Below the pieces are notes generated by a model. It was given only the letters and a program-made list of their open reading frames with translations, did not search any database and was not told where the DNA came from. Source: Acetobacter orleanensis (lineage in GTDB: Bacteria; Pseudomonadota; Alphaproteobacteria; Acetobacterales; Acetobacteraceae). Taken from it: DNA of 64,000 nt. The stretch spans positions 1-64,000 of the forward strand of contig NZ_LHZV01000057.1 in the NCBI RefSeq assembly GCF_001581005.1. Direction: 5' to 3'. This document shows positions 25,001-34,529 of the stretch, one piece after another. Numbering within the stretch: position 1 is the stretch's first letter; every line of letters begins with the position of its first letter. Both the position numbers and the translations under genes were made by a program.

Positions 25001-26169
25001 GCCTGTCCATCGGTATTCTGACCCATTCCACCAATCCACGCGGTGGCGTTGTGCATGGCATGGCGCTGGCAGAAGCCCTATGCGAGGCTGGGCATCATGC
25101 GACCCTGATCGCCCCGGACGTGGAAGGGAGCGGCTTTTTCCGCACACCCCTCTGCATAACCCACTCTATCCCTGCCGCGCGCGAGACCGACCTGCCAACA
25201 TTGGTGGAACGTCGCATTGGTGAAATCAGGGACGCCGTGCGCAGCCTGCATTTTGACGTTCTCCACGCGCAGGATCCCATCAGCGCCAATGCTCTGGCTG
25301 ATCTGATGGATGAAGGCCGGATATCGGGCTTTGCCCGTACGGTTCATCATCTCGATCCCCTGACCCATCCCGTTCTTGCTGCCCGGCAGGAACGCGGCTT
25401 CAAGGCCGCGACCGAACTGTTTACCGTCAGCACCCTGTGGGCAGACATCCTGCGCAACACCCATGGGTGCCATGCCCCCGTTGTGGGCAATGGGGTCGAT
25501 CCCGTGCGTTTTTCACCTGTTCCGCACGGGCGGGATGCCACGCTCCGGGCACGGTATCATCTACCTGCCAGCCGGCGATTGATCCTATCTGTTGGCGGGG
25601 TCGAGCAGCGCAAAAATACCCTGAGCCTGCTAGAAAGTTTTCTGAGCCTGCACCGTGAGCAGATAGATGTTCATCTGGTCATAATCGGTGGCGCCTCGCT
25701 GCTGGATCATTCTGCCTATCGCACCCGGTTCGACGCCTGTCTGCGTGAACGCGGTGCCAGCGATCATGTCACCGTAACCGGACCGGTCGTGGATGAGGAT
25801 ATGCCTGCCTTCTACCGACAGGCGGACGTGCTGGCCTATCCATCCCTCAGCGAAGGGTTCGGCCTGTGTCCACTGGAAGCTCTGGCCTGCGGCACACCCG
25901 TCATCGTGCCAGAAATCGCGCCATTTACAGAACATCTTGAGGAGCCGGACGCTCTGTGGTGCCACCCTGACCGACCAGACACTCTGTTACGGACTTTGCG
26001 GCACGCCCTAAACGTCAAAACCCGTGACCGTTTCCAGAACAGTGGCCCGGCGACAGCCCGCCGTTTCGACTGGCGCAACGTCGCTAGCCGTCACCTTACT
26101 GCCTATCGACGCCTCGCGGCCCTGCCGCGTGCCAGTTCTCCTCCCTCAGGAGCTCTTAACCATGCCTGA
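24997..26169 (+). CDS. MSMEG_0565-family GT4 glycosyltransferase
   Basis: This GT-B fold glycosyltransferase has the N-terminal substrate loop ILTHSTNPRGGVVHGMALAE and the donor-binding domain with LILSVGGVEQRKNT and the E-x7-E type motif SEGFGLCPLEALACGTPVIV. It probably transfers a sugar from a nucleotide donor in the cytoplasm. Its presence suggests the cluster makes or handles a glycosylated compound, which simple cyanide hydrolysis would not need. It overlaps the upstream stop as ATGA and the next gene by 8 bases. Confidence 0.92.
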   Translation: MSLSIGILTHSTNPRGGVVHGMALAEALCEAGHHATLIAPDVEGSGFFRTPLCITHSIPAARETDLPTLVERRIGEIRDAVRSLHFDVLHAQDPISANALADLMDEGRISGFARTVHHLDPLTHPVLAARQERGFKAATELFTVSTLWADILRNTHGCHAPVVGNGVDPVRFSPVPHGRDATLRARYHLPASRRLILSVGGVEQRKNTLSLLESFLSLHREQIDVHLVIIGGASLLDHSAYRTRFDACLRERGASDHVTVTGPVVDEDMPAFYRQADVLAYPSLSEGFGLCPLEALACGTPVIVPEIAPFTEHLEEPDALWCHPDRPDTLLRTLRHALNVKTRDRFQNSGPATARRFDWRNVASRHLTAYRRLAALPRASSPPSGALNHA

Positions 26170-26449
26170 AATGACTTTTCGTGTGCGCTGGCCCGATGGG
26201 GCAGAAACGGAATGCTACTCTCCATCTCTGGTCATTCAGGACCATTTTACGCCCGGCATGACGTATCTGGTCCCGGAGTTTCTGAAAAAGGCTGATACCG
26301 CACTGAACGAAGCCAGTGAGCGGGTTCGCTCACGTTACGGTTTCCCTTGTAGCCGTGCCCTTGGGCAGCTCCAGACCATTCGACAGACCTGCGCACAGTT
26401 CAAAAACAGTCAGGACGCGCAAATACGTGTTCTGTCCTTCACTCTCTGA
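26162..26449 (+). CDS. MSMEG_0570-family nitrogen starvation response protein (NitG-like)
   Basis: The small 95-residue protein begins MPEMTFRVRWPDGAETECYS and continues VIQDHFTPGMTYLVPEFLKK, the typical pattern of this cluster-specific family. It contains two cysteines, one in ETECYS and one near the C-terminus. Function is unknown. The ATG at 26162 has CAGGAG upstream; a longer in-frame start at 26024 lies deep inside the glycosyltransferase gene and is rejected. The next gene begins 10 bases after its stop. Confidence 0.9.
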   Translation: MPEMTFRVRWPDGAETECYSPSLVIQDHFTPGMTYLVPEFLKKADTALNEASERVRSRYGFPCSRALGQLQTIRQTCAQFKNSQDAQIRVLSFTL

Positions 26450-26459
26450 AACGGATCTT

Positions 26460-27710
26460 ATGATGACACAGAATGAGAAAAACATCCCCGTCGTTATTGT
26501 AGGCGGCGGACAGGCAGGCCTCTCCATGAGCTGGTATCTCTGCAATGAGCACGTGGAGCACATCATTTTTGAAGCCAGAACGGCCTGCCATTCTTGGGAA
26601 GATGAACGCTGGGACAATTTCTGTCTGGTTACACCGAACTGGCAGTGCGAACTGCCCGGTCACCCCTATAAAGGGAAAGACCCGCACGGCTTCATGATGA
26701 AGCAGGAAATCATCGATTATGTCCGGGGGTTTGTGAACTCATTTTCCCCTCCCCTACGTGAGCATATGGCTGTCACCTCCATCACACGGCATGAAGCCGG
26801 CGGATATCGCGTGGTGGCGGCCGATGAGGTCTGGCATGCACAGCATGTCGTGATTGCATCGGGTGCGTATCATGATGCTGTCATTCCGGGTTATGCCAGT
26901 GCTATTGATTCTGCTATTTTCCAGCTTCATTCACAGGATTACCGCAATGCATCCCAGCTTCCGGAAGGGGCTGTTCTGGTTGTTGGAAGCGGTCAGTCCG
27001 GTGCGCAGATTGTCGAGGACCTGTTCCTTGAAAAACGCAAGGTGCATCTCTGCGTCGGTTCTGCGCCGCGTGTTTCACGTTTTTACCGTGGCCGCGATAT
27101 TGTGGACTGGCTTGCAGATATGCGCTTCTATGACCTTACGGTGGACAACCACCCTCTGCGTGACGGCGCACGGGATAAGACCAATCACTATGTCACCGGC
27201 CGTAATGGCGGGCATGATCTTGACCTGCGCCTTTTTGCAAAGGACGGCGTAAGTCTGCACGGCACACTGGAGACAATCCGAGATGAGGTTGCGGACTTCA
27301 GGCCGGATCTGAAAATCAATCTTGATGATGCAGACAAGACCAACGCTGACATCAAAAAATCCATTGATGCCTATATCGCCCGCGAAGGCCTGAGTGCACC
27401 AACAGAAACGCCTTACGTGCCCGTCTGGGAACCCGATGGCAGCAACACTCCGCTTGATCTGAAAGCTGCGGGCATCACCTCGATTATCTGGTGCATTGGT
27501 TTTCGCCCGGATTATCACTGGATTGATGTGCCGGTCTTTAACGGAGCCAACAAGCCAATCTGGCATCGGGGCGTGACTGACGCGCCGGGCTTCTACTTTC
27601 TCGGCCTTCCGTGGCTGCACACATGGGGATCAGGACGGTTCTCTGGCGTCTCGCGCGATGCCGCGTGGCTGGCCAGTCAGATCACCGGAAAAGACGTTCC
27701 CGTAGCTTAA
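26460..27710 (+). CDS. MSMEG_0569-family flavin-dependent oxidoreductase (NitH-like)
   Basis: This FAD and NAD(P)H-dependent monooxygenase-like protein of 416 residues has the FAD Rossmann motif VVIVGGGQAGLSMSWYL at the N-terminus, a second dinucleotide motif VLVVGSGQSGAQIVEDL in the middle, and the closing region FLGLPWLHTWGSGRFSGV. It resembles flavin monooxygenases that oxidise heteroatoms. In Nit1C clusters it is usually the last conserved gene. It may oxidise an amine or nitrile intermediate, but this is inference. Start 26460 (or 26463) is chosen because the ORF before it overlaps the small upstream gene. Confidence 0.92.
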   Translation: MMTQNEKNIPVVIVGGGQAGLSMSWYLCNEHVEHIIFEARTACHSWEDERWDNFCLVTPNWQCELPGHPYKGKDPHGFMMKQEIIDYVRGFVNSFSPPLREHMAVTSITRHEAGGYRVVAADEVWHAQHVVIASGAYHDAVIPGYASAIDSAIFQLHSQDYRNASQLPEGAVLVVGSGQSGAQIVEDLFLEKRKVHLCVGSAPRVSRFYRGRDIVDWLADMRFYDLTVDNHPLRDGARDKTNHYVTGRNGGHDLDLRLFAKDGVSLHGTLETIRDEVADFRPDLKINLDDADKTNADIKKSIDAYIAREGLSAPTETPYVPVWEPDGSNTPLDLKAAGITSIIWCIGFRPDYHWIDVPVFNGANKPIWHRGVTDAPGFYFLGLPWLHTWGSGRFSGVSRDAAWLASQITGKDVPVA

Positions 27711-27725
27711 GGGGGAGAGTGCACA

Positions 27726-29498
27726 ATGCTTCCATGGACAACATACGACGCACTCCATAAGGCGGCCCTGAGCCAGCCAGACCAGTTCTGGCTGGACGCA
27801 GCACAACGCATCTCATGGAAGCAGACACCTGTTACCGCATGCCGGACACGCCCAGATGGCTGGCATGATTGGTTTCCCGGTGCCACGCTCAACACGTGCT
27901 TTAACGCTGTTGACCGGCATGTTGAAAATGGACGTGGCAAACAGGCCGCCCTGATCTGGCATTCCTGCGCAACGAAAGAAGAGCGAATTGTCACCTATCA
28001 GGACCTTCTCGACAGGGTCGCCGGATTTGCTGGTGGTCTGCGCGCTCTAGGGGTCAACAAGGGTGATCGGGTTCTGATCACCATGCCGACCATGATCGAA
28101 ACCGCCATAGCCATGCTGGCCTGTGCGCGGATCGGGGCTGTGCATGTCGTCGTTTTTGCCGGCTATGCAAGCCCGGAACTGGCCCGACGCATTGATGATG
28201 CAACCCCAAAAGTCGTTATTATCGCCAGTTGCAGCTTTCAGGGCCAGACGGTAATCCCATCCTTACCCATGCTGAATGACGCGCTCACCCTAGCCGCGCA
28301 CAAGCCACAGGCCTGTGTCATCGTGCAGCGCAAACCCTGCCCGGCGACACTTCTGCCAACGCGGGATCATGACTTCCATATGCTGGAACGGTCCACACCA
28401 GCAGAGCCTGTCGCGCTGCACTCCGAAGATCCGCTTTATATTCTCCATACATCCGGCACAACAGGTCAGGCAAAAGGCATCGTGCGAGACAATGGCGGCC
28501 ATGCCGTAGCACTCGCTCTGTCCATGGAACTGATCTATGGGTGCCACCCCGGAGACACGTTTTTCACAACATCGGACCTCGGCTGGGTCGTCGGCCATTC
28601 CTATGGGGTTTACGCCCCCCTGATCTGCGGCGGCACCAGCGTGATCGTGGAAGGTGGCGCATCTGCATCCGCCATCCGTGCGCTCTGCCATGAACATGCT
28701 GTAAAATGCCTGTTCACAACGCCAACACAGATGCGGCTTATGCGGCAGGAGAGTCGCCATCTCTCAGCAGCGTTGCTGCCTGCACTGGCCCGCATTTTCG
28801 TTGCCGGAGAATATGCGGACCCGACACTGCTGGACTGGGCGCGATCCTATTTCCGTAAACCTGTTGTGAATCACTGGTGGCAGACAGAAACAGGATGGAG
28901 CATCACGGCCCATTTCTTCGGCCTGCCGGAACATGCCCCCATTTCACTCATCAATGATATTGGACGGCCTGCACCGGGATTTCACCCCGCTATCATGCCT
29001 TCAGAACGCGGGGAATTGTGTGGCGAGATTGTTTTATCCCTGCCGTTACCGCCCGGTTGTCTTGCAGGGCTATGGAAGGATGGAGCTATCCGTGTTCCTT
29101 CTCTCTATCTTGATGAAACAGGCCAGTATTACCGTACGTTCGACGAAGGCATGATTGATGCGACACGCGCGGTTCATATGCTCGGCCGCTCCGATGACGT
29201 CATTAAGGTTGCAGGACGGCGGATTTCCGGTGTGCAGATCGAAAAGGTCATCGCAGCCCACTCAGATGTTCATGCCTGCGCCGTTGTCGCGATCCATGAT
29301 GACCTGCGCGGACAGCGCCCTGTGGCCTATGTCATCCCTATTTCCAAGATGCCGTGCAGACGCTTATCCGATGAGGTTATTGAACTTGTCCATAAAGTGC
29401 TTGGTCGGTGGGTTGGCCTGAAGGAAATCCGCTTCGTCTCTAACCTTCCCACGACCACATCTGGAAAAATCCAGCGGAAACGTCTTCTTGTTTCCTGA
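27726..29498 (+). CDS. AMP-forming acyl-CoA synthetase (acetyl/propionyl-CoA synthetase-like)
   Basis: This adenylate-forming enzyme activates a carboxylate to its CoA thioester. The P-loop is ILHTSGTTGQAKGIV, the A5-like region VVNHWWQTETGWS, the hinge LGRSDDVIKVAGRRISGVQIE and the C-terminal catalytic Lys in TTSGKIQRKRL. The 590-residue length and VNHWWQTETG wording match short-chain acyl-CoA synthetases such as PrpE. It lies 15 bases after the flavoprotein gene with GGGGGAGAG before its ATG, so it belongs to the same operon. A plausible role is to activate the acid released by the nitrilase. It is not among the core Nit1C genes known to me. Confidence 0.93.
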   Translation: MLPWTTYDALHKAALSQPDQFWLDAAQRISWKQTPVTACRTRPDGWHDWFPGATLNTCFNAVDRHVENGRGKQAALIWHSCATKEERIVTYQDLLDRVAGFAGGLRALGVNKGDRVLITMPTMIETAIAMLACARIGAVHVVVFAGYASPELARRIDDATPKVVIIASCSFQGQTVIPSLPMLNDALTLAAHKPQACVIVQRKPCPATLLPTRDHDFHMLERSTPAEPVALHSEDPLYILHTSGTTGQAKGIVRDNGGHAVALALSMELIYGCHPGDTFFTTSDLGWVVGHSYGVYAPLICGGTSVIVEGGASASAIRALCHEHAVKCLFTTPTQMRLMRQESRHLSAALLPALARIFVAGEYADPTLLDWARSYFRKPVVNHWWQTETGWSITAHFFGLPEHAPISLINDIGRPAPGFHPAIMPSERGELCGEIVLSLPLPPGCLAGLWKDGAIRVPSLYLDETGQYYRTFDEGMIDATRAVHMLGRSDDVIKVAGRRISGVQIEKVIAAHSDVHACAVVAIHDDLRGQRPVAYVIPISKMPCRRLSDEVIELVHKVLGRWVGLKEIRFVSNLPTTTSGKIQRKRLLVS

Positions 29499-29659
29499 TA
29501 TAATCAGATTGTCATCGGATAGTCTGAAATTTTAAAAATCCAGATCAGATACGGAACCTTCTGCAAGGGTGCGTAAAGGTGGTCATAGCTGATTGAGCAT
29601 ATATCACCATTAATCCATCAACTCCCCGGACGAACCATCTGACCTAATCTTACGGTTTC

Positions 29660-30646
29660 CTATGCTTCCAGCCTGACAAGAATACGACCTCTGATTTTCC
29701 CATCAAGCAGATCAGATGCCGCCTGTTTAACCTCAGAAAGGGTAATTTCTGTCAGAATCCCGTCCAGCTTTTCAGGGTCAATCAACTCCGCCAGTTGCTG
29801 CCATGCGGCCAGACGGTCTTCTTTCGGGCAACGGACGCTATCAATCCCCACCAGCGTGACGCCGCGCAGAATAAATGGCGCGACTGTTGCCGGGAACTCC
29901 ATCCCCGCGGCAAGACCGCAGGCTGTCACCACGCCTCCGTACTGCATGGAGGCACACAGAGCCGCCAGCATAGCACCCCCCGCGACATCCACAGCCCCGG
30001 CCCACTGTGCTTTTTCCAGCGGGCGGGTCAGCCGTAACAACGCCTGACGGGACATCACGTCCGACGCCCCCAGCCCGCGCAGAGTTGGTTCTTCCTCCGG
30101 GTGACCTGTAATGGCCGTAACCTGATAGCCCAATTTACTCAGCAGCATCAGGGCCACGCTTCCCACGCCGCCGGAGGCCCCCGTGACGACAATCGGGCCG
30201 CTTTTGGGTGTGACACCCTCCCGCATCAAAGCGCGCACGCAGAGCATGGCGGTGTACCCTGCGGTTCCAAGTGCCATGGCCTGCCGCGCACTTAGCCCGG
30301 ATGGCAACGGAATAAGCCACTCACCCGGCACGCGGGCGCGTTCCGCCAACCCGCCCCAATGGCTTTCCCCCACGCCCCAGCCATTCAGCACAACAGGCTG
30401 ACCAACGGACAGGCCCGGATGGGACGAGCTTTCAACTGTTCCTGCAAAATCAACGCCGGGCACCATTGGGTACTGGCGCACAATCGGCCCTTTGCCGGTT
30501 ATGGCCAGAGCGTCCTTATAGTTCAGGGTAGACCATGCCACCCGCACCGTCACATCGCCTTCTGGCAGTTGGTCTTCCGATAGAGACTGCTCGTGGACAA
30601 ACTGGTGCCCTTGGGCATCTTTTTCAATCAACAACGCTTGGAACAT
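29660..30646 (-). CDS. AcuI/YhdH-type NADPH-dependent acrylyl-CoA reductase-like oxidoreductase
   Basis: This medium-chain dehydrogenase lacks catalytic zinc ligands, as in the YhdH/AcuI quinone reductase-like branch. The N-terminal GroES-like domain includes [20 protein letters not shown] and [13 protein letters not shown]; the nucleotide-binding motif is [15 protein letters not shown]. AcuI enzymes reduce acryloyl-CoA to propionyl-CoA, using NADPH. The length (328) is standard. It is convergent with the nitrilase operon's acyl-CoA synthetase gene and divergent from the CNNM-type gene, so no operon is evident. Confidence 0.92.
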   Translation of the reverse strand: MFQALLIEKDAQGHQFVHEQSLSEDQLPEGDVTVRVAWSTLNYKDALAITGKGPIVRQYPMVPGVDFAGTVESSSHPGLSVGQPVVLNGWGVGESHWGGLAERARVPGEWLIPLPSGLSARQAMALGTAGYTAMLCVRALMREGVTPKSGPIVVTGASGGVGSVALMLLSKLGYQVTAITGHPEEEPTLRGLGASDVMSRQALLRLTRPLEKAQWAGAVDVAGGAMLAALCASMQYGGVVTACGLAAGMEFPATVAPFILRGVTLVGIDSVRCPKEDRLAAWQQLAELIDPEKLDGILTEITLSEVKQAASDLLDGKIRGRILVRLEA

Positions 30647-30830
30647 GGCCTGTCTCCTCCCGCACTCTCAACGCCACACGGGCGCCAGAGATCATCCCAC
30701 TACGTCATTTTCTGGAAACTGCCAGTCACAAAGCTGCGGGCGCGCCCCTGCCACTCGGCCAAATTTGGGAAAATAAATTAGGATTTTAAAAAGCCTACAG
30801 GTATAACCTTGTCCAATAAGCTGTTTCTTA

Positions 30831-32165
30831 TTGAACTCCGAGCGTGTCTTGATTCTTTTTCTTACAGGTTTTGTCGCACTTTTCCTGCTGATTGCTGTCA
30901 GCATCCTGATTTCTCTCTCTGAGATTTCCTTTGCCGCCGCCCGTGATGTGCGCCTCCGCTCCCGCGCAGAAGCTGGCGATAAGCGGGCGCAGGCCTTTCT
31001 GGCCCTGCGGCGTAATAGCGGTCAGGTTATTACTGTCCTTCAGATCTGCCTGAACGGGGTGGGGATTCTGGGCGGTATTGTCAGCTCGGAAATGCTCTCC
31101 CCCCCGTGCGGCGCGCTGCTGCGTTACTGGGGTCTGCCAGACGGATTGGCGGAAAAAATCGGCTCGGCGGTCAGCTTTATTATGGTCACCGGCCTGTTTG
31201 TGCTGTTTGCCGACCTGCTGCCCAAACGCGTAGCTATGAATGCGCCGGATAAGGTGGCGCTGTCCATTGGCTGGTTCCCCAAACTGGCTCTGCGGGTACT
31301 GTATCCGTTTGTGTGGATTTTCTCCAAAGTGTCCGACGCTGTGCTGCGGGCCATGAAAATCCCCGCAGCCTCCGCTGTGGAGCCTGTAACACCGGAAGAT
31401 TTGCGCGCCATTCTGGCGGCTGGCACCGCCTCTGGCGTGCTGCTAGAGCAGGAACACCAGATGATCCAGAACGTACTGGGTCTTCAGGACCGCTCCGTAA
31501 CATCCGCCATGACTCCGCGTGATGAAATTGTCTATCTGGACGTGCAGGACAGCGCTGAAAACAACCACGAAAAGGTTCGTGCCAAACCTTATTCCCGTTA
31601 CCCGCTGTGTGATGGCGGGCTAGATAAGGTCATTGGCTCCATCCGTGCGGAAGACGTTCTGGCGTCAGTCGTTGATCCCGCCAGCATCCCGGAAGGTCCG
31701 GCCCTACGTGGCAACCCGATTTTCCGCATGCGGCGGGACGTGCTCTCCGTGCCGGAAACGCTCAACCTGTGGGACACACTGGCCCAGTTTGATACGCATG
31801 GCGTAGGCTTTGCCCTGATTGTCAATGAGTACGGGCTGGTTGTCGGGTTAATTACCTTCAAGGACATCATGGGTGCGCTCATGGATGGTCTGGCCAATCC
31901 GTTTGAGGAACAGGCCATTGTCCGGCGCGATGAAAACTCATGGCTGATTGACGGAGCGGCACCGATTGGCGATGTCATGCGTGAACTGCATGTGATCGAA
32001 CTGCCCGACAGTACGCATTTTGACACGATTGGCGGTTTTGTCATGCATCGCCTGCGCCGTATGGCGCGCAAGGCTGACCGCGTGGATGCCGGTGGGTTCC
32101 GGTTTGAAGTGGTTGATGTGGAAGGTTTCCGTATCAACCAGTTGCTCGTCACCCGTCTGACCTGA
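30831..32165 (+). CDS. CNNM/CorC (hemolysin-related, TlyC) membrane protein
   Basis: An N-terminal DUF21 membrane domain (LILFLTGFVALFLLIAVS; NGVGILGGIVSSEML) is followed by paired CBS domains (MTPRDEIVYLDVQDS; VPETLNLWDTLAQFDTHGVG) and a C-terminal CorC_HlyC domain (WLIDGAAPIGDVMRELHV). Relatives contribute to divalent cation balance, chiefly magnesium or cobalt. The reading frame has an upstream in-frame stop at 30804 and no ATG before the first membrane segment, so TTG at 30831 is the likely start. It is divergent from the AcuI-like gene. Confidence 0.9.
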   Translation: MNSERVLILFLTGFVALFLLIAVSILISLSEISFAAARDVRLRSRAEAGDKRAQAFLALRRNSGQVITVLQICLNGVGILGGIVSSEMLSPPCGALLRYWGLPDGLAEKIGSAVSFIMVTGLFVLFADLLPKRVAMNAPDKVALSIGWFPKLALRVLYPFVWIFSKVSDAVLRAMKIPAASAVEPVTPEDLRAILAAGTASGVLLEQEHQMIQNVLGLQDRSVTSAMTPRDEIVYLDVQDSAENNHEKVRAKPYSRYPLCDGGLDKVIGSIRAEDVLASVVDPASIPEGPALRGNPIFRMRRDVLSVPETLNLWDTLAQFDTHGVGFALIVNEYGLVVGLITFKDIMGALMDGLANPFEEQAIVRRDENSWLIDGAAPIGDVMRELHVIELPDSTHFDTIGGFVMHRLRRMARKADRVDAGGFRFEVVDVEGFRINQLLVTRLT

Positions 32166-32249
32166 TGCAGGCCGGTTTGTCCCTTGAGGGCAAGACCGGC
32201 GCAGCATTTTGCGAACGACCAAAGCATTTACCCTGTGCTATGCACGGGG

Positions 32250-33563
32250 ATGCTTCGTGTTCGCTTCTTTTATTATCTGATCCTTGCTTTGAGTGCTGCC
32301 GTCCCGGTTGCGGCTACCTCTGCGAAGGCTAACCCCACGCCGTCTCGGCAGCCTCCATCCGGCGCAATGCTGGAGAAAGTTGTTCTGGTTTCCCGGCATG
32401 GCATCCGCAGCCCGACCAAGCCGCTCAGCACATTAGAAAAAACGACAGGTCGTGTCTGGTCCGCTTGGCCCGTGCCACCGGGAGAATTGACGGACCATGG
32501 CCGCACCAATCTGACTCTCATGGGGCAATTCCTCCGTGATTGGTATGCCCCCCTTCTCCCAGCGGCATCGCAGACCTGTACTTCATCAAGCGCTGTTTTC
32601 GTCTGGGCTGATGCCACCGACTCCCGCACACGCCAAAGCGGTGACATTCTGGCCAAGACCCTGAGCCATGGCTGCACCAGTGCCGCGCACGGCCTATCTG
32701 CTGGCCAGCATGACCCTTTGTTCAATGCGCTAGCTGCGGGAAAGGCTCATCTTGACCAGCAACGTGTTATGCCAGCGCTCACTCTTGCGTTTCAGCAGGA
32801 CGTGCCTGCGGTCAGCACAGAGGCAAAGGCGGAATCTGCCTTGCAAGCCGCATTCGCGCCCAACGGATGCCAGCAGCAGAACGGTCCATGCTTTTCTGCA
32901 CCCACCACACTTTCATGGAAAAAGGGACAGCCTCATGATGCAGGTGGTCTTAGCCTGAGCGCCTCCACGGCGGAAAACCTGTTTCTGGAATATGTGGAAG
33001 GCTTGCCGTCTACTGTTTTTGCTCACACACCCACCTCAAAAGAATGCTCCCATGCTGAGACACGCGAGCTTCTGGACACGGTTCTACCCGCCCACGCCTT
33101 ACAAAGTGACAGGCTGAGACGCCTTCCAGCCATTGCAATTCCAAGAGGGTATGTTCTGGCGGAAACACTCATCGAGAGTCTCGCAGGTCAGCCAGTTTTC
33201 CTGCCCGACCAGTCGCTCCTTCCTCCCTCAGCCAGACTGACCATGCTTGCCGGGCATGACACAACACTGGACATGTTGGCCACACTGTTCGGGTTGGACT
33301 GGTCGTTTGCCGACCAGCCTGATCGCACGGCTCCAGACACTACTCTAGCTTTTGAACTCTGGCGCCTTCCTGATGGGCAAAAAGATGTGCGGTTCCGTAT
33401 TTTCCATCAATCTCTGGAACAATTACGGCAGGCACAGCCTATGACGGCACAGACGCTCCCTCTTCCACTTCACAGCCAGCTCTGCCCGTCTTCAGCGCTG
33501 GCGGTTTGTAGCCCGGAAAGGCTTGCACACAGTGTGCAAAAACTAACAGAACAGTTTTTATAG
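32250..33563 (+). CDS. Histidine acid phosphatase / phytase-like secreted enzyme
   Basis: This branch-2 histidine phosphatase has the N-terminal nucleophile motif LVSRHGIRSPTKPL (RHGxRxP) and the C-terminal proton donor motif LAGHDTTLDMLA (HD). A signal peptide (FFYYLILALSAAVPVAATSA) indicates periplasmic location. It could release phosphate or glucose from phosphomonoesters such as glucose 1-phosphate or phytate. The ATG at 32250 with GGGG upstream gives a normal signal peptide; a start at 32184 does not. Substrate specificity cannot be read from the sequence. Confidence 0.92.
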   Translation: MLRVRFFYYLILALSAAVPVAATSAKANPTPSRQPPSGAMLEKVVLVSRHGIRSPTKPLSTLEKTTGRVWSAWPVPPGELTDHGRTNLTLMGQFLRDWYAPLLPAASQTCTSSSAVFVWADATDSRTRQSGDILAKTLSHGCTSAAHGLSAGQHDPLFNALAAGKAHLDQQRVMPALTLAFQQDVPAVSTEAKAESALQAAFAPNGCQQQNGPCFSAPTTLSWKKGQPHDAGGLSLSASTAENLFLEYVEGLPSTVFAHTPTSKECSHAETRELLDTVLPAHALQSDRLRRLPAIAIPRGYVLAETLIESLAGQPVFLPDQSLLPPSARLTMLAGHDTTLDMLATLFGLDWSFADQPDRTAPDTTLAFELWRLPDGQKDVRFRIFHQSLEQLRQAQPMTAQTLPLPLHSQLCPSSALAVCSPERLAHSVQKLTEQFL

Positions 33564-33685
33564 TTTTTTAAAGCAGCGTGATTTATAGTGTGAGATGCGC
33601 ACTATAGCCTTGAAATCTGTCCTCAGGATTTTTAGGATTTACAGAGTACACGGTTTTCTTTTCACTTTTTACAAGGATAAAAGCC

Positions 33686-33850
33686 ATGTCTTCTCACACG
33701 ACGCCAGAAAAACCGCCTTCAAAAAATCTGGCTTCCATTGCCGCTAAAGGCCTGCGTCACCCTGCTTCTTTGACAGAAGAAGAAATCAAGGAACTGTGTG
33801 GCCGCGTGCTTTCCGAAGAGAACAAACGCACTCACCACGACCACGCCTGA
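33686..33850 (+). CDS. Small conserved-looking protein of unknown function (54 aa)
   Basis: This small gene starts MSSHTTPEKPPSKN and continues IAAKGLRHPASLTEEEIKEL, then ends in a His-rich tail (THHDHA). An AAGGA sits at good spacing before the ATG. The LRHP-SLT-EEIK pattern resembles short uncharacterised alphaproteobacterial proteins that are about 50-70 residues long; I recall the pattern but no function. The helical charged body suggests a cytoplasmic protein. It stands alone between the phosphatase and the lipoprotein gene. Confidence 0.72.
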   Translation: MSSHTTPEKPPSKNLASIAAKGLRHPASLTEEEIKELCGRVLSEENKRTHHDHA

Positions 33851-33976
33851 CGCTTGTGGCACGGGCCCGCAGGAGCCTGTTGATAGGCTCCTGCTGATTA
33901 AAAATTTTGCTTTCGCCCAAAAAAATGCCAGAATCTTCAGGTTTACAAGCGTCCAACGATAACAAGAGTGTTTGTC

Positions 33977-34393
33977 ATGAGCTTCAAAAAAGCGTCCCTC
34001 GTCCTTCTTCCGGCGCTTCTGCTGACTGCCTGCGCAGAAACACCCATGGGCCCGACCGCAATGGTTCTACCGGGTCCGGGCAAGAATTACGCGACCTTCC
34101 AGCAGGAACAGAACTTCTGCCGGTCTCAGGCCACTGCTGCCGTACAAGGGCAGGCTGGCAGCCAGAACCGTAAGGCTCTGTATGGTGGTCTGGCCGCAAC
34201 AGCTCTGGGTGCTGGTCTGGGTGCTGCCGCTGGCGGTGGCGCGGGTGCTGGCATTGGTGCCGGTGCCGGTGCTCTGGGTGGCGCGCTGGGCGGTGGGCTT
34301 TATTCCCGCAACCAGCAGGGAGGTCTCCAGACCCAGTATAACAATGCCTATGTGCAGTGCATGGTTGCTTACAAGAACGTGCTGCCCCGGTAA
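33977..34393 (+). CDS. Glycine-zipper lipoprotein
   Basis: The signal peptide ends in a lipobox (LLLTAC), so the protein is probably lipidated and outer-membrane anchored. The middle part is a glycine/alanine-rich zipper (ALGAGLGAAAGGGAGAGIGA) of the kind that spans or packs into membranes. Two cysteines remain in the mature part (NFCRSQ and VQCMVAY). The ATG at 33977 is chosen; GTG at 33968 would add three residues. A strong terminator follows. Its role is probably envelope-structural, but no specific function is known. Confidence 0.85.
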   Translation: MSFKKASLVLLPALLLTACAETPMGPTAMVLPGPGKNYATFQQEQNFCRSQATAAVQGQAGSQNRKALYGGLAATALGAGLGAAAGGGAGAGIGAGAGALGGALGGGLYSRNQQGGLQTQYNNAYVQCMVAYKNVLPR

Positions 34394-34431
34394 AACTAGC
34401 CGAATTCGGCTTTATTCTGCCGCATGGTCAG

Positions 34432-34460
34432 GTGGCCCGATTTGTCGGGCCACTTTTTTT
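34432..34460 (+). terminator. Rho-independent terminator after the glycine-zipper lipoprotein
   Basis: GTGGCCCGA (34432-34440), loop TTTG, TCGGGCCAC (34445-34453), then seven T. A perfect 9-bp stem. Confidence 0.92.
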
Positions 34461-34529
34461 ATGAGCTGTGCAAAATATCCTGCCCGATCAGCGGTGTAAA
34501 AACACTTGCCACCCTTGGGGAACAGGTCA

